Shown here piece by piece: positions 28,071 through 43,081 of a DNA stretch of 64,000 bases (positions within the stretch are counted from its first letter, which is position 1; the number at the start of each line of letters is the position of its first letter). A program made the position numbers and the translations under genes. Under the pieces are notes generated by a model that saw only the letters and a list, made by a program, of their open reading frames with translations, was not told where the DNA came from and did no database searches. This DNA comes from Auanema rhodensis. Taxonomy: Eukaryota > Nematoda > Chromadorea > Rhabditida > Rhabditidae. The stretch lies in contig OZ059894.1 in the NCBI GenBank assembly GCA_964057225.1, positions 18,692,476 through 18,756,475 on the forward strand, read 5' to 3'.

Positions 28071-31000
28071 AAACGCTTAATACAAAAATTAGTTATGATC
28101 GTTTGAAAAATGATGCATTAGTGTATGTTGAGTTTCCATGTACACTCAACATTGCTTCCAAAAACATTTTGACAAAAATTTTTTCAAAAAATTTCAAAAT
28201 AATTTAGCAAAAAGTAGATGTTTTTAGATTCCTTTTTTCAAGGCAAAGACGATGGACAATGTTATTCAACGAAAAAATTAATTCTTCAGGGTGAAAATCG
28301 AGGATATAAGTGTGAACTTATATCAGTTGATATCTTGGTGCATTTTTAAGCTAGCGCAAATCTGATAACACAGATCGACGCAGCTTAAAAATCAGCATCG
28401 AATGCACTATACTACATTGAAAAACGCTTAATACAAAAATTAGTTATGATCGTTTGAAAAATGATGCATTAGTGTATGTTGAGTTTCCATGTACACTCAA
28501 CATTGCTTCCAAAAACATTTTGACAAAAATTTTTTCGAAAAATTTCGAAATAATTTAGCAAAAAGTAGATGTTTTTAGATTCCTTTTTTCAAGGCAAAGA
28601 CGATGGACAATGTTATTCAACGAAAAAAATAATTCTTCAGGGTGAAAATCGAGGATATAAGTGTGAACTTATATCAGTTGATATCTCGGTGCATTTTTAA
28701 GCTAGCGCAAATCTGATAACACAGATCGACGCAGCTTAAAAATCCGCATCGAATGCACTATACTACATTGAGAAACGCTTAATACAAAAATTAGTTATGA
28801 TCGTTTGAAAAATGATGCATTAGTGTATGTTGAGTTTCCATGTACACTCAACATTGCTTCCAAAAACATTTTGACAAAAATTTTTTCAAAAAATTTCAAA
28901 ATAATTTAGCAAAAAGTAGATGTTTTTAGATTCCTTTTTTCAAGGCAAAGACGATGGACAATGTTATTCAACGAAAAAATTAATTCTTCAGGGTGAAAAT
29001 CGAGGATATAAGTGTGAACTTATATCAGTTGATATCTCGGTGCATTTTTAAGCTAGCGCAAATCTGATAACACAGATCGACGCAGCTTAAAAATCCGCAT
29101 CGAATGCACTATACTACATTGAGAAACGCTTAATACAAAAATTAGTTATGATCGTTTGAAAAATGATGCATTAGTGTATGTTGAGTTTCCATGTACACTC
29201 AACATTGCTTCCAAAAACATTTTGACAAAAATTTTTTCGAAAAATTTCAAAATAATTTAGCAAAAAGTAGATGTTTTTAGATTCCTTTTTTCAAGGCAAA
29301 GACGATGGACAATGTTATTCAACGAAAAAATTAATTCTTCAGGGTGAAAATCGAGGATATAAGTGTGAACTTATATCAGTTGATATCTTGGTGCATTTTT
29401 AAGCTAGCGCAAATCTGATAACACAGATCGACGCAGCTTAAAAATCCGCATCGAATGCACTATACTACATTGAAAAACGCTTAATACAAAAATTAGTTAT
29501 GATCGTTTGAAAAATGATGCATTAGTGTATGTTGAGTTTCCATGTACACTCAACATTGCTTCCAAAAACATTTTGACAAAAATTTTTTCGAAAAATTTCA
29601 AAATAATTTAGCAAAAAGTAGATGTTTTTAGATTCCTTTTTTCAAGGCAAAGACGATGGACAATGTTATTCAACGAAAAAAATAATTCTTCAGGGTGAAA
29701 ATTGAGGATATAAGTGTGAACTTATATCAGTTGATATCTCGGTGCATTTTTAAGCTAGCGCAAATCTGATAACACAGATCGACGCAGCTTAAAAATCCGC
29801 ATCGAATGCACTATACTACATTGAGAAACGCTTAATACAAAAATTAGTTATGATCGTTTGAAAAATGATGCATTAGTGTATGTTGAGTTTCCATGTACAC
29901 TCAACATTGCTTCCAAAAACATTTTGACAAAAATTTTTTCGAAAAATTTCAAAATAATTTAGCAAAAAGTAGATGTTTTTAGATTCCTTTTTTCAAGGCA
30001 AAGACGATGGACAATGTTATTCAACGAAAAAATTAATTCTTCAGGGTGAAAATCGAGGATATAAGTGTGAACTTATATCAGTTGATATCTCGGTGCATTT
30101 TTAAGCTAGCGCAAATCTGATAACACAGATCGACGCAGCTTAAAAATCCGCATCGAATGCACTATACTACATTGAGAAACGCTTAATACAAAAATTAGTT
30201 ATGATCGTTTGAAAAATGATGCATTAGTGTATGTTGAGTTTCCATGTACACTCAACATTGCTTCCAAAAACATTTTGACAAAAATTTTTTCGAAAAATTT
30301 CAAAATAATTTAGCAAAAAGTAGATGTTTTTAGATTCCTTTTTTCAAGGCAAAGACGATGGACAATGTTATTCAACGAAAAAAATAATTCTTCAGGGTGA
30401 AAATCGAGGATATAAGTGTGAACATATATCAGTTGATATCTCGGTGCATTTTTAAGCTAGCGCAAATCTGATAACACAGATCGACGCAGCTTAAAAATCC
30501 GCATCGAATGCACTATACTACATTGAGAAACGCTTAATACAAAAATTAGTTATGATCGTTTGAAAAATGATGCATTAGTGTATGTTGAGTTTCCATGTAC
30601 ACTCAACATTGCTTCCAAAAACATTTTGACAAAAATTTTTTCGAAAAATTTCAAAATAATTTAGCAAAAAGTAGATGTTTTTAGATTCCTTTTTTCAAGG
30701 CAAAGACGATGGACAATGTTATTCAACGAAAAAAATAATTCTTCAGGGTGAAAATCGAGGATATAAGTGTGAACTTATATCAGTTGATATCTCGGTGCAT
30801 TTTTAAGCTAGCGCAAATCTGATAACACAGATCGACGCAGCTTAAAAATCCGCATCGAATGCACTATACTACATTGAGAAACGCTTAATACAAAAATTAG
30901 TTATGATCGTTTGAAAAATGATGCATTAGTGTATGTTGAGTTTCCATGTACACTCAACATTGCTTCCAAAAACATTTTGACAAAAATTTTTTCGAAAAAT

Positions 31001-34000
31001 TTCAAAATAATTTAGCAAAAAGTAGATGTTTTTAGATTCCTTTTTTCAAGGCAAAGACGATGGACAATGTTATTCAACGAAAAAAATAATTCTTCAGGGT
31101 GAAAATCGAGGATATAAGTGTGAACTTATATCAGTTGATATCTCGGTGCATTTTTAAGCTAGCGCAAATCTGATAACACAGATCGACGCAGCTTAAAAAT
31201 CCGCATCGAATGCACTATACTACATTGAGAAACGCTTAATACAAAAATTAGTTATGATCGTTTGAAAAATGATGCATTAGTGTATGTTGAGTTTCCATGT
31301 ACACTCAACATTGCTTCCAAAAACATTTTGACAAAAATTTTTTCGAAAAATTTCAAAATAATTTAGCAAAAAGTAGATGTTTTTAGATTTCTTTTTTCAA
31401 GGCAAAGACGATGGACAATGTTATTCAACGAAAAAATTAATTCTTCAGGGTGAAAATCGAGGATATAAGTGTGAACTTATATCAGTTGATATCTCGGTGC
31501 ATTTTTAAGCTAGCGCAAATCTGATAACACAGATCGACGCAGCTTAAAAATCCGCATCGAATGCACTATACTACATTGAGAAACGCTTAATACAAAAATT
31601 AGTTATGATCGTTTGAAAAATGATGCATTAGTGTATGTTGAGTTTCCATGTACACTCAACATTGCTTCCAAAAACATTTTGACAAAAATTTTTTCGAAAA
31701 ATTTCAAAATAATTTAGCAAAAAGTAGATGTTTTTAGATTCCTTTTTTCAAGGCAAAGACGATGGACAATGTTATTCAACGAAAAAAATAATTCTTCAGG
31801 GTGAAAATCGAGGATATAAGTGTGAACTGATATCAGTTGATATCTCGGTGCATTTTTAAGCTAGCGCAAATCTGATAACACAGATCGACGCAGCTTAAAA
31901 ATCCGCATCGAATGAACTATACTACATTGAGAAACGCTTAATACAAAAATTAGTTATGATCGTTTGAAAAATGATGCATTAGTGTATGTTGAGTTTCCAT
32001 GTACACTCAACATTGCTTCCAAAAACATTTTGACAAAAATTTTTTCAAAAAATTTCAAAATAATTTAGCAAAAAGTAGATGTTTTTAGATTCCTTTTTTC
32101 AAGGCAAAGACGATGGACAATGTTATTCAACGAAAAAATTAATTCTTCAGTTTGAAAATCGAGGATATAAGTGTGAACTTATATCAGTTGATATCTCGGT
32201 GCATTTTTAAGCTAGCGCAAATCTGATAACACAGATCGACGCAGCTTAAAAATCCGCATCGAATGCACTATACTACATTGAGAAACGCTTAATACAAAAA
32301 TTAGTTATGATCGTTTGAAAAATGATGCATTAGTGTATGTTGAGTTTCCATGTACACTCAACATTGCTTCCAAAAACATTTTGACAAAAATTTTTTCGAA
32401 AAATTTCAAAATAATTTAGCAAAAAGTAGATGTTTTTAGATTCCTTTTTTCAAGGCAAAGACGATGGACAATGTTATTCAACGAAAAAATTAATTCTTCA
32501 GGGTGAAAATCGAGGATATAAGTGTGAACTTATATCAGTTGATATCTTGGTGCATTTTTAAGCTAGCGCAAATCTGATAACACAGATCGACGCAGCTTAA
32601 AAATCCGCATCGAATGCACTATACTACATTGAAAAACGCTTAATACAAAAATTAGTTATGATCGTTTGAAAAATGATGCATTAGTGTATGTTGAGTTTCC
32701 ATGTACACTCAACATTGCTTCCAAAAACATTTTGACAAAAATTTTTTCAAAAAATTTCAAAATAATTTAGCAAAAAGTAGATGTTTTTAGATTCCTTTTT
32801 TCAAGGCAAAGACGATGGACAATGTTATTCAACGAAAAAATTAATTCTTCAGGGTGAAAATCGAGGATATAAGTGTGAACTTATATCAGTTGATATCTCG
32901 GTGCATTTTTAAGCTAGCGCAAATCTGATAACACAGATCGACGCAGCTTAAAAATCCGCATCGAATGCACTATACTACATTGAGAAACGCTTAATACAAA
33001 AATTAGTTATGATCGTTTGAAAAATGATGCATTAGTGTATGTTGAGTTTCCATGTACACTCAACATTGCTTCCAAAAACATTTTGACAAAAATTTTTTCG
33101 AAAAATTTCAAAATAATTTAGCAAAAAGTAGATGTTTTTAGATTCCTTTTTTCAAGGCAAAGACGATGGACAATGTTATTCAACGAAAAAATTAATTCTT
33201 CAGGGTGAAAATCGAGGATATAAGTGTGAACTTATATCAGTTGATATCTTGGTGCATTTTTAAGCTAGCGCAAATCTGATAACACAGATCGACGCAGCTT
33301 AAAAATCCGCATCGAATGCACTATACTACATTGAAAAACGCTTAATACAAAAATTAGTTATGATCGTTTGAAAAATGATGCATTAGTGTATGTTGAGTTT
33401 CCATGTACACTCAACATTGCTTCCAAAAACATTTTGACAAAAATTTTTTCGAAAAATTTCAAAATAATTTAGCAAAAAGTAGATGTTTTTAGATTCCTTT
33501 TTTCAAGGCAAAGACGATGGACAATGTTATTCAACGAAAAAAATAATTCTTCAGGGTGAAAATCGAGGATATAAGTGTGAACTTATATCAGTTGATATCT
33601 CGGTGCATTTTTAAGCTAGCGCAAATCTGATAACACAGATCGACGCAGCTTAAAAATCCGCATCGAATGCACTATACTACATTGAGAAACGCTTAATACA
33701 AAAATTAGTTATGATCGTTTGAAAAATGATGCATTAGTGTATGTTGAGTTTCCATGTACACTCAACATTGCTTCCAAAAACATTTTGACAAAAATTTTTT
33801 CAAAAAATTTCAAAATAATTTAGCAAAAAGTAGATGTTTTTAGATTCCTTTTTTCAAGGCAAAGACGATGGACAATGTTATTCAACGAAAAAATTAATTC
33901 TTCAGGGTGAAAATCGAGGATATAAGTGTGAACTTATATCAGTTGATATCTCGGTGCATTTTTAAGCTAGCGCAAATCTGATAACACAGATCGACGCAGC

Positions 34001-36143
34001 TTAAAAATCCGCATCGAATGCACTATACTACATTGAGAAACGCTTAATACAAAAATTAGTTATGATCGTTTGAAAAATGATGCATTAGTGTATGTTGAGT
34101 TTCCATGTACACTCAACATTGCTTCCAAAAACATTTTGACAAAAATTTTTTCGAAAAATTTCAAAATAATTTAGCAAAAAGTAGATGTTTTTAGATTTCT
34201 TTTTTCAAGGCAAAGACGATGGACAATGTTATTCAACGAAAAAAATAATTCTTCAGGGTGAAAATCGAGGATATAAGTGTGAACTTATATCAGTTGATAT
34301 CTCGGTGCATTTTTAAGCTAGCGCAAATCTGATAACACAGATCGACGCAGCTTAAAAATCCGCATCGAATGCACTATACTACATTGAGAAACGCTTAATA
34401 CAAAAATTAGTTATGATCGTTTGAAAAATGATGCATTAGTGTATGTTGAGTTTCCATGTACACTCAACATTGCTTCCAAAAACATTTTGACAAAAATTTT
34501 TTCGAAAAATTTCAAAATAATTTAGCAAAAAGTAGATGTTTTTAGATTCCTTTTTTCAAGGCAAAGACGATGGACAATGTTATTCAACGAAAAAAATAAT
34601 TCTTCAGGGTGAAAATCGAGGATATAAGTGTGAACTTATATCAGTTGATATCTCGGTGCATTTTTAAGCTAGCGCAAATCTGATAACACAGATCGACGCA
34701 GCTTAAAAATCCGCATCGAATGCACTATACTACATTGAGAAACGCTTAATACAAAAATTAGTTATGATCGTTTGAAAAATGATGCATTAGTGTATGTTGA
34801 GTTTCCATGTACACTCAACATTGCTTCCAAAAACATTTTGACAAAAATTTTTTCGAAAAATTTCAAAATAATTTAGCAAAAAGTAGATGTTTTTAGATTT
34901 CTTTTTTCAAGGCAAAGACGATGGACAATGTTATTCAACGAAAAAAATAATTCTTCAGGGTGAAAATCGAGGATATAAGTGTGAACTTATATCAGTTGAT
35001 ATCTCGGTGCATTTTTAAGCTAGCGCAAATCTGATAACACAGATCGACGCAGCTTAAAAATCCGCATCGAATGCACTATACTACATTGAGAAACGCTTAA
35101 TACAAAAATTAGTTATGATCGTTTGAAAAATGATGCATTAGTGTATGTTGAGTTTCCATGTACACTCAACATTGCTTCCAAAAACATTTTGACAAAAATT
35201 TTTTCGAAAAATTTCAAAATAATTTAGCAAAAAGTAGATGTTTTTAGATTCCTTTTTTCAAGGCAAAGACGATGGACAATGTTATTCAACGAAAAAAATA
35301 ATTCTTCAGGGTGAAAATCGAGGATATAAGTGTGAACTGATATCAGTTGATATCTCGGTGCATTTTTAAGCTAGCGCAAATCTGATAACACAGATCGACG
35401 CAGCTTAAAAATCCGCATCGAATGCACTATACTACATTGAGAAACGCTTAATACAAAAATTAGTTATAATCGTTTGAAAAATGATGCATTAGTGTATGTT
35501 GAGTTTCCATGTACACTCAACATTGCTTCCAAAAACATTTTGACAAAAATTTTTTCAAAAAATTTCAAAATAATTTAGCAAAAAGTAGATGTTTTTAGAT
35601 TCCTTTTTTCAAGGCAAAGACGATGGACAATGTAATTCAACGAAAAAATTAATTCTTCAGTTTGAAAATCGAGGATATAAGTGTGAACTTATATCAGTTG
35701 ATATCTCGGTGCATTTTTAAGCTAGCGCAAATCTGATAACACAGATCGACGCAGCTTAAAAATCCGCATCGAATGCACTATACTACATTGAGAAACGCTT
35801 AATACAAAAATTAGTTATGATCGTTTGAAAAATGATGCATTAGTGTATGTTGAGTTTCCATGTACACTCAACATTGCTTCCAAAAACATTTTGACAAAAA
35901 TTTTTTCGAAAAATTTCAAAATAATTTAGCAAAAAGTAGATGTTTTTAGATTCCTTTTTTCAAGGCAAAGACGATGGACAATGTTATTCAACGAAAAAAA
36001 TAATTCTTCAGGGTGAAAATCGAGGATATAAGTGTGAACTTATATCAGTTGATATCTCGGTGCATTTTTAAGCTAGCGCAAATCTGATAACACAGATCGA
36101 CGCAGCTTAAAAATCCGCATCGAATGCACTATACTACATTGAG

Positions 36144-38249
36144 AAACGCTTAATACAAAAATTAGTTATGATCGTTTGAAAAATGATGCATTAGTGTATG
36201 TTGAGTTTCCATGTACACTCAACATTGCTTCCAAAAACATTTTGACAAAAATTTTTTCAAAAAATTTCAAAATAATTTAGCAAAAAGTAGATGTTTTTAG
36301 ATTCCTTTTTTCAAGGCAAAGACGATGGACAATGTTATTCAACGAAAAAATTAATTCTTCAGGGTGAAAATCGAGGATATAAGTGTGAACTTATATCAGT
36401 TGATATCTCGGTGCATTTTTAAGCTAGCGCAAATCTGATAACACAGATCGACGCAGCTTAAAAATCCGCATCGAATGCACTATACTACATTGAGAAACGC
36501 TTAATACAAAAATTAGTTATGATCGTTTGAAAAATGATGCATTAGTGTATGTTGAGTTTCCATGTACACTCAACATTGCTTCCAAAAACATTTTGACAAA
36601 AATTTTTTCGAAAAATTTCAAAATAATTTAGCAAAAAGTAGATGTTTTTAGATTCCTTTTTTCAAGGCAAAGACGATGGACAATGTTATTCAACGAAAAA
36701 ATTAATTCTTCAGGGTGAAAATCGAGGATATAAGTGTGAACTTATATCAGTTGATATCTCGGTGCATTTTTAAGCTAGCGCAAATCTGATAACACAGATC
36801 GACGCAGCTTAAAAATCCGCATCGAATGCACTATACTACATTGAGAAACGCTTAATACAAAAATTAGTTATGATCGTTTGAAAAATGATGCATTAGTGTA
36901 TGTTGAGTTTCCATGTACACTCAACATTGCTTCCAAAAACATTTTGACAAAAATTTTTTCAAAAAATTTCAAAATAATTTAGCAAAAAGTAGATGTTTTT
37001 AGATTCCTTTTTTCAAGGCAAAGACGATGGACAATGTTATTCAACGAAAAAATTAATTCTTCAGGGTGAAAATCGAGGATATAAGTGTGAACTTATATCA
37101 GTTGATATCTCGGTGCATTTTTAAGCTAGCGCAAATCTGATAACACAGATCGACGCAGCTTAAAAATCCGCATCGAATGCACTATACTACATTGAGAAAC
37201 GCTTAATACAAAAATTAGTTATGATCGTTTGAAAAATGATGCATTAGTGTATGTTGAGTTTCCATGTACACTCAACATTGCTTCCAAAAACATTTTGACA
37301 AAAATTTTTTCGAAAAATTTCAAAATAATTTAGCAAAAAGTAGATGTTTTTAGATTCCTTTTTTCAAGGCAAAGACGATGGACAATGTTATTCAACGAAA
37401 AAATTAATTCTTCAGGGTGAAAATCGAGGATATAAGTGTGAACTTATATCAGTTGATATCTCGGTGCATTTTTAAGCTAGCGCAAATCTGATAACACAGA
37501 TCGACGCAGCTTAAAAATCCGCATCGAATGCACTATACTACATTGAGAAACGCTTAATACAAAAATTAGTTATGATCGTTTGAAAAATGATGCATTAGTG
37601 TATGTTGAGTTTCCATGTACACTCAACATTGCTTCCAAAAACATTTTGACAAAAATTTTTTCAAAAAATTTCAAAATAATTTAGCAAAAAGTAGATGTTT
37701 TTAGATTCCTTTTTTCAAGGCAAAGACGATGGACAATGTTATTCAACGAAAAAATTAATTCTTCAGGGTGAAAATCGAGGATATAAGTGTGAACTTATAT
37801 CAGTTGATATCTCGGTGCATTTTTAAGCTAGCGCAAATCTGATAACACAGATCGACGCAGCTTAAAAATCCGCATCGAATGCACTATACTACATTGAGAA
37901 ACGCTTAATACAAAAATTAGTTATGATCGTTTGAAAAATGATGCATTAGTGTATGTTGAGTTTCCATGTACACTCAACATTGCTTCCAAAAACATTTTGA
38001 CAAAAATTTTTTCGAAAAATTTCAAAATAATTTAGCAAAAAGTAGATGTTTTTAGATTCCTTTTTTCAAGGCAAAGACGATGGACAATGTTATTCAACGA
38101 AAAAAATAATTCTTCAGGGTGAAAATCGAGGATATAAGTGTGAACTTATATCAGTTGATATCTCGGTGCATTTTTAAGCTAGCGCAAATCTGATAACACA
38201 GATCGACGCAGCTTAAAAATCCGCATCGAATGCACTATACTACATTGAG
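36144..38249. repeat. Dimeric higher-order repeat, three units of 702 bp
   Basis: Monomers alternate between TTTCAAAAAATTTC (36144, 36846, 37548) and TTTCGAAAAATTTC (36495, 37197, 37899). The other diagnostic sites are almost constant. Beyond this the alternation becomes irregular. Confidence 0.75.
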
Positions 38250-40706
38250 AAACGCTTAATACAAAAATTAGTTATGATCGTTTGAAAAATGATGCATTAG
38301 TGTATGTTGAGTTTCCATGTACACTCAACATTGCTTCCAAAAACATTTTGACAAAAATTTTTTCAAAAAATTTCAAAATAATTTAGCAAAAAGTAGATGT
38401 TTTTAGATTCCTTTTTTCAAGGCAAAGACGATGGACAATGTTATTCAACGAAAAAATTAATTCTTCAGGGTGAAAATCGAGGATATAAGTGTGAACTTAT
38501 ATCAGTTGATATCTCGGTGCATTTTTAAGCTAGCGCAAATCTGATAACACAGATCGACGCAGCTTAAAAATCCGCATCGAATGCACTATACTACATTGAG
38601 AAACGCTTAATACAAAAATTAGTTATGATCGTTTGAAAAATGATGCATTAGTGTATGTTGAGTTTCCATGTACACTCAACATTGCTTCCAAAAACATTTT
38701 GACAAAAATTTTTTCAAAAAATTTCAAAATAATTTAGCAAAAAGTAGATGTTTTTAGATTCCTTTTTTCAAGGCAAAGACGATGGACAATGTTATTCAAC
38801 GAAAAAATTAATTCTTCAGGGTGAAAATCGAGGATATAAGTGTGAACTTATATCAGTTGATATCTCGGTGCATTTTTAAGCTAGCGCAAATCTGATAACA
38901 CAGATCGACGCAGCTTAAAAATCCGCATCGAATGCACTATACTACATTGAGAAACGCTTAATACAAAAATTAGTTATGATCGTTTGAAAAATGATGCATT
39001 AGTGTATGTTGAGTTTCCATGTACACTCAACATTGCTTCCAAAAACATTTTGACAAAAATTTTTTCGAAAAATTTCAAAATAATTTAGCAAAAAGTAGAT
39101 GTTTTTAGATTCCTTTTTTCAAGGCAAAGACGATGGACAATGTTATTCAACGAAAAAGTTAATTCTTCAGGGTGAAAATCGAGGATATAAGTGTGAACTT
39201 ATATCAGTTGATATCTCGGTGCATTTTTAAGCTAGCGCAAATCTGATAACACAGATCGACGCAGCTTAAAAATCCGCATCGAATGCACTATACTACATTG
39301 AGAAACGCTTAATACAAAAATTAGTTATGATCGTTTGAAAAATGATGCATTAGTGTATGTTGAGTTTCCATGTACACTCAACATTGCTTCCAAAAACATT
39401 TTGACAAAAATTTTTTCAAAAAATTTCAAAATAATTTAGCAAAAAGTAGATGTTTTTAGATTCCTTTTTTCAAGGCAAAGACGATGGACAATGTTATTCA
39501 ACGAAAAAATTAATTCTTCAGGGTGAAAATCGAGGATATAAGTGTGAACTTATATCAGTTGATATCTCGGTGCATTTTTAAGCTAGCGCAAATCTGATAA
39601 CACAGATCGACGCAGCTTAAAAATCCGCATCGAATGCACTATACTACATTGAGAAACGCTTAATACAAAAATTAGTTATGATCGTTTGAAAAATGATGCA
39701 TTAGTGTATGTTGAGTTTCCATGTACACTCAACATTGCTTCCAAAAACATTTTGACAAAAATTTTTTCAAAAAATTTCAAAATAATTTAGCAAAAAGTAG
39801 ATGTTTTTAGATTCCTTTTTTCAAGGCAAAGACGATGGACAATGTTATTCAACGAAAAAATTAATTCTTCAGGGTGAAAATCGAGGATATAAGTGTGAAC
39901 TTATATCAGTTGATATCTCGGTGCATTTTTAAGCTAGCGCAAATCTGATAACACAGATCGACGCAGCTTAAAAATCCGCATCGAATGCACTATACTACAT
40001 TGAGAAACGCTTAATACAAAAATTAGTTATGATCGTTTGAAAAATGATGCATTAGTGTATGTTGAGTTTCCATGTACACTCAACATTGCTTCCAAAAACA
40101 TTTTGACAAAAATTTTTTCGAAAAATTTCAAAATAATTTAGCAAAAAGTAGATGTTTTTAGATTCCTTTTTTCAAGGCAAAGACGATGGACAATGTTATT
40201 CAACGAAAAAAATAATTCTTCAGGGTGAAAATCGAGGATATAAGTGTGAACTTATATCAGTTGATATCTCGGTGCATTTTTAAGCTAGCGCAAATCTGAT
40301 AACACAGATCGACGCAGCTTAAAAATCCGCATCGAATGCACTATACTACATTGAGAAACGCTTAATACAAAAATTAGTTATGATCGTTTGAAAAATGATG
40401 CATTAGTGTATGTTGAGTTTCCATGTACACTCAACATTGCTTCCAAAAACATTTTGACAAAAATTTTTTCGAAAAATTTCAAAATAATTTAGCAAAAAGT
40501 AGATGTTTTTAGATTCCTTTTTTCAAGGCAAAGACGATGGACAATGTTATTCAACGAAAAAATTAATTCTTCAGGGTGAAAATCGAGGATATAAGTGTGA
40601 ACTTATATCAGTTGATATCTCGGTGCATTTTTAAGCTAGCGCAAATCTGATAACACAGATCGACGCAGCTTAAAAATCCGCATCGAATGCACTATACTAC
40701 ATTGAG

Positions 40707-42463
40707 AAACGCTTAATACAAAAATTAGTTATGATCGTTTGAAAAATGATGCATTAGTGTATGTTGAGTTTCCATGTACACTCAACATTGCTTCCAAAAA
40801 CATTTTGACAAAAATTTTTTCGAAAAATTTCAAAATAATTTAGCAAAAAGTAGATGTTTTTAGATTCCTTTTTTCAAGGCAAAGACGATGGACAATGTTA
40901 TTCAACGAAAAATTTAATTCTTCAGGGTGAAAATTGAGGATATAAGTGTGAACTTATATCAGTTGATATCTCGGTGCATTTTTAAGCTAGCGCAAATCTG
41001 TTAACACAGATCAACGCAGCTTAAAAATCCGCATCGAATGCACTATACTACATTGAGAAACGCTTAATACAAAAATTAGTTATGATCGTTTGAAAAATGA
41101 TGCATTAGTGTATGTTGAGTTTCCATGTACACTCAACATTGCTTCCAAAAACGTTTTGACAAAAATTTTTTCGAAAAATTTCAAAATAATTTAGCAAAAA
41201 GTAGATGTTTTTAGATTCCTTTTTTCAAGGCAAAGACGATGGACAATGTTATTCAACGAAAAAAATAATTCTTCAGGGTGAAAATCGAGGATATAAGTGT
41301 GAACTTATATCAGTTGATATCTCGGTGCATTTTTAAGCTAGCGCAAATCTGATAACACAGATCGACGCAGCTTAAAAATCCGCATCGAATGCACTATACT
41401 ACATTGAGAAACGCTTAATACAAAAATTAGTTATGATCGTTTGAAAAATGATGCATTAGTGTATGTTGAGTTTCCATGTACACTCAACATTGCTTCCAAA
41501 AACATTTTGACAAAAATTTTTTCAAAAAATTTCAAAATAATTTAGCAAAAAGTAGATGTTTTTAGATTCCTTTTTTCAAGGCAAAGACGATGGACAATGT
41601 TATTCAACGAAAAAAATAATTCTTCAGGGTGAAAATCGAGGATATATATGTGTGAACTTATATCAGTTGATATCTCGGTGCATTTTTAAGCTAGCGCAAA
41701 TCTGATAACACAGATCGACGCAGCTTAAAAATCCGCATCGAATGCACTATACTACATTGAGAAACGCTTAATACAAAAATTAGTTATGATCGTTTGAAAA
41801 ATGATGCATTAGTGTATGTTGAGTTTCCATGTACACTGAACATTGCTTCCAAAAACATTTTGACAAAAATTTTTTCAAAAAATTTCAAAATAATTTAGCA
41901 AAAAGTAGATGTTTTTAGATTCCTTTTTTCAAGGCAAAGACGATGGACAATGTTATTCAACGAAAAAATTAATTCTTCAGGGTGAAAATCGAGGATATAA
42001 GTGTGAACTTATATCAGTTGATATCTCGGTGCATTTTTAAGCTAGCGCAAATCTGATAACACAGATCGACGCAGCTTAAAAATCCGCATCGAATGCACTA
42101 TACTACATTGAGAAACGCTTAATACAAAAATTAGTTATGATCGTTTGAAAAATGATGCATTAGTGTATGTTGAGTTTCCATGTACACTCAACATTGCTTC
42201 CAAAAACATTTTGACAAAAATTTTTTCGAAAAATTTCAAAATAATTTAGCAAAAAGTAGATGTTTTTAGATTCCTTTTTTCAAGGCAAAGACGATGGACA
42301 ATGTTATTCAACGAAAAAAATAATTCTTCAGGGTGAAAATCGAGGATATAAGTGTGAACTTATATCAGTTGATATCTCGGTGCATTTTTAAGCTAGCGCA
42401 AATCTGATAACACAGATCGACGCAGCTTAAAAATCCGCATCGAATGCACTATACTACATTGAG
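40707..42463. repeat. Block duplicated on the other side of the transposons (47610-50770)
   Basis: Monomers 40707 (AAATTTAATTC, ATTGAGG, CTGTTAACAC) and 41058 (AAAACGTTTTGAC) recur at 47610 and 47961. Monomers 41409 (TATATATGTG) and 41762 (TGTACACTGAAC) recur at 49716 and 50069. The distance between the two AAAACGTTTTGAC sites is 12 monomers once the two transposons, their target duplications and 7 bp of known indels are removed. The right copy has extra monomers inserted within it (48312-49715). Confidence 0.8.
41641..41654. other. TATATATG monomer variant (Tc1 target allele), example
   Basis: Most monomers read GGATATAAGTGTG. This variant reads GGATATATATGTGTG and is 2 bp longer. I find it near 41641, 42699, 49951, 52763, 54520 and 58249. 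A seventh copy is the one interrupted by the Tc1 element at 44326-45736. Confidence 0.85.
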
Positions 42464-42880
42464 AAACGCTTAATACAAAAATTAGTTATGATCGTTTGAA
42501 AAATGATGCATTAGTGTATGTTGAGTTTCCATGTACACTCAACATTGCTTCCAAAAACATTTTGACAAAAATTTTTTCGAAAAATTTCAAAATAATTTAG
42601 CAAAAAGTAGATGTTTTTAGATTCCTTTTTTCAAGGCAAAGACGATGGACAATGTTATTCAACGAAAAAAATAATTCTTCAGGGTGAAAATCGAGGATAT
42701 ATATGTGTGAACTTATATCAGTTGATATCTCGGTGCATTTTTAAGCTAGCGCAAATCTGATAACACAGATCGACGCAGCTTAAAAATCCGCATCGAATGC
42801 ACTATACTACATTGAGAAACGCTTAATACAAAAATTAGTTATGATCGTTTGAAAAATGATGCATTAGTGTATGTTGAGTT

Positions 42881-42888
42881 TCCATGTA
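42881..42888. repeat. Left target-site duplication of Merlin copy 1
   Basis: TCCATGTA, repeated at 44152-44159 directly after the element. Eight base pairs is the usual duplication length for Merlin/IS1016-type elements. In an uninterrupted monomer the sequence is present once. Confidence 0.95.
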
Positions 42889-42939
42889 GGCTCTAGTGCA
42901 GTTTTTCCCCCCCCCCGCCTAAGCCCCGCCCCTTTTGCC
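42889..42939 (+). repeat. Left terminal inverted repeat of Merlin copy 1
   Basis: 51 bp, matching the reverse complement of 44101-44151 with a few mismatches (GGCTCT versus GGTTCA at the tip, and CGCC versus GGCCC after the C tract). The minus strand has G tracts GGGG-C-GGGG-7 nt-G10, a G-quadruplex motif. Confidence 0.9.
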
Positions 42940-43081
42940 AAACGGTGCATACTTTTTGTCAACCTGTATAATTTTAAACCGGCGGGAGACATACCTTTCA
43001 GAACGGGGGGTTTGGGGGGTTTACCCCCCATTCTCGGTGTTTAGTTTTGATTTACTTTTGATTAAATTTAATTATAATATT

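Larger units (their letters stand above)
1..42888. repeat. 351-bp satellite array, block A (monomers 1-122 and start of 123)
   Basis: Head-to-tail tandem copies of a 351-bp AT-rich monomer, phased here from AAACGCTTAATAC at position 1. Successive starts fall at 1, 352, 703, 1054 and so on. Between 1 and 42817 there are exactly 122 monomers once the indels are counted: four 2-bp deletions (monomers starting 8776, 11231, 14037, 15439), two 1-bp deletions (19649, 20701) and two 2-bp insertions (41409, 42464). Monomers differ from each other at only a few diagnostic sites, so the array looks recently homogenised. I see no gene, RNA gene or unrelated unique DNA in this stretch; stop codons occur in every frame and no long ORF is open. 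The final 72 bp (42817-42888) are the left part of the monomer split by Merlin copy 1. A centromeric or heterochromatic location is plausible but is inference only. Confidence 0.98.

Noticed and set aside
1-42888. CRISPR-like or other spacer-bearing array
   Set aside because: The repeats are contiguous 351-bp monomers with no unique spacers; this is satellite DNA.
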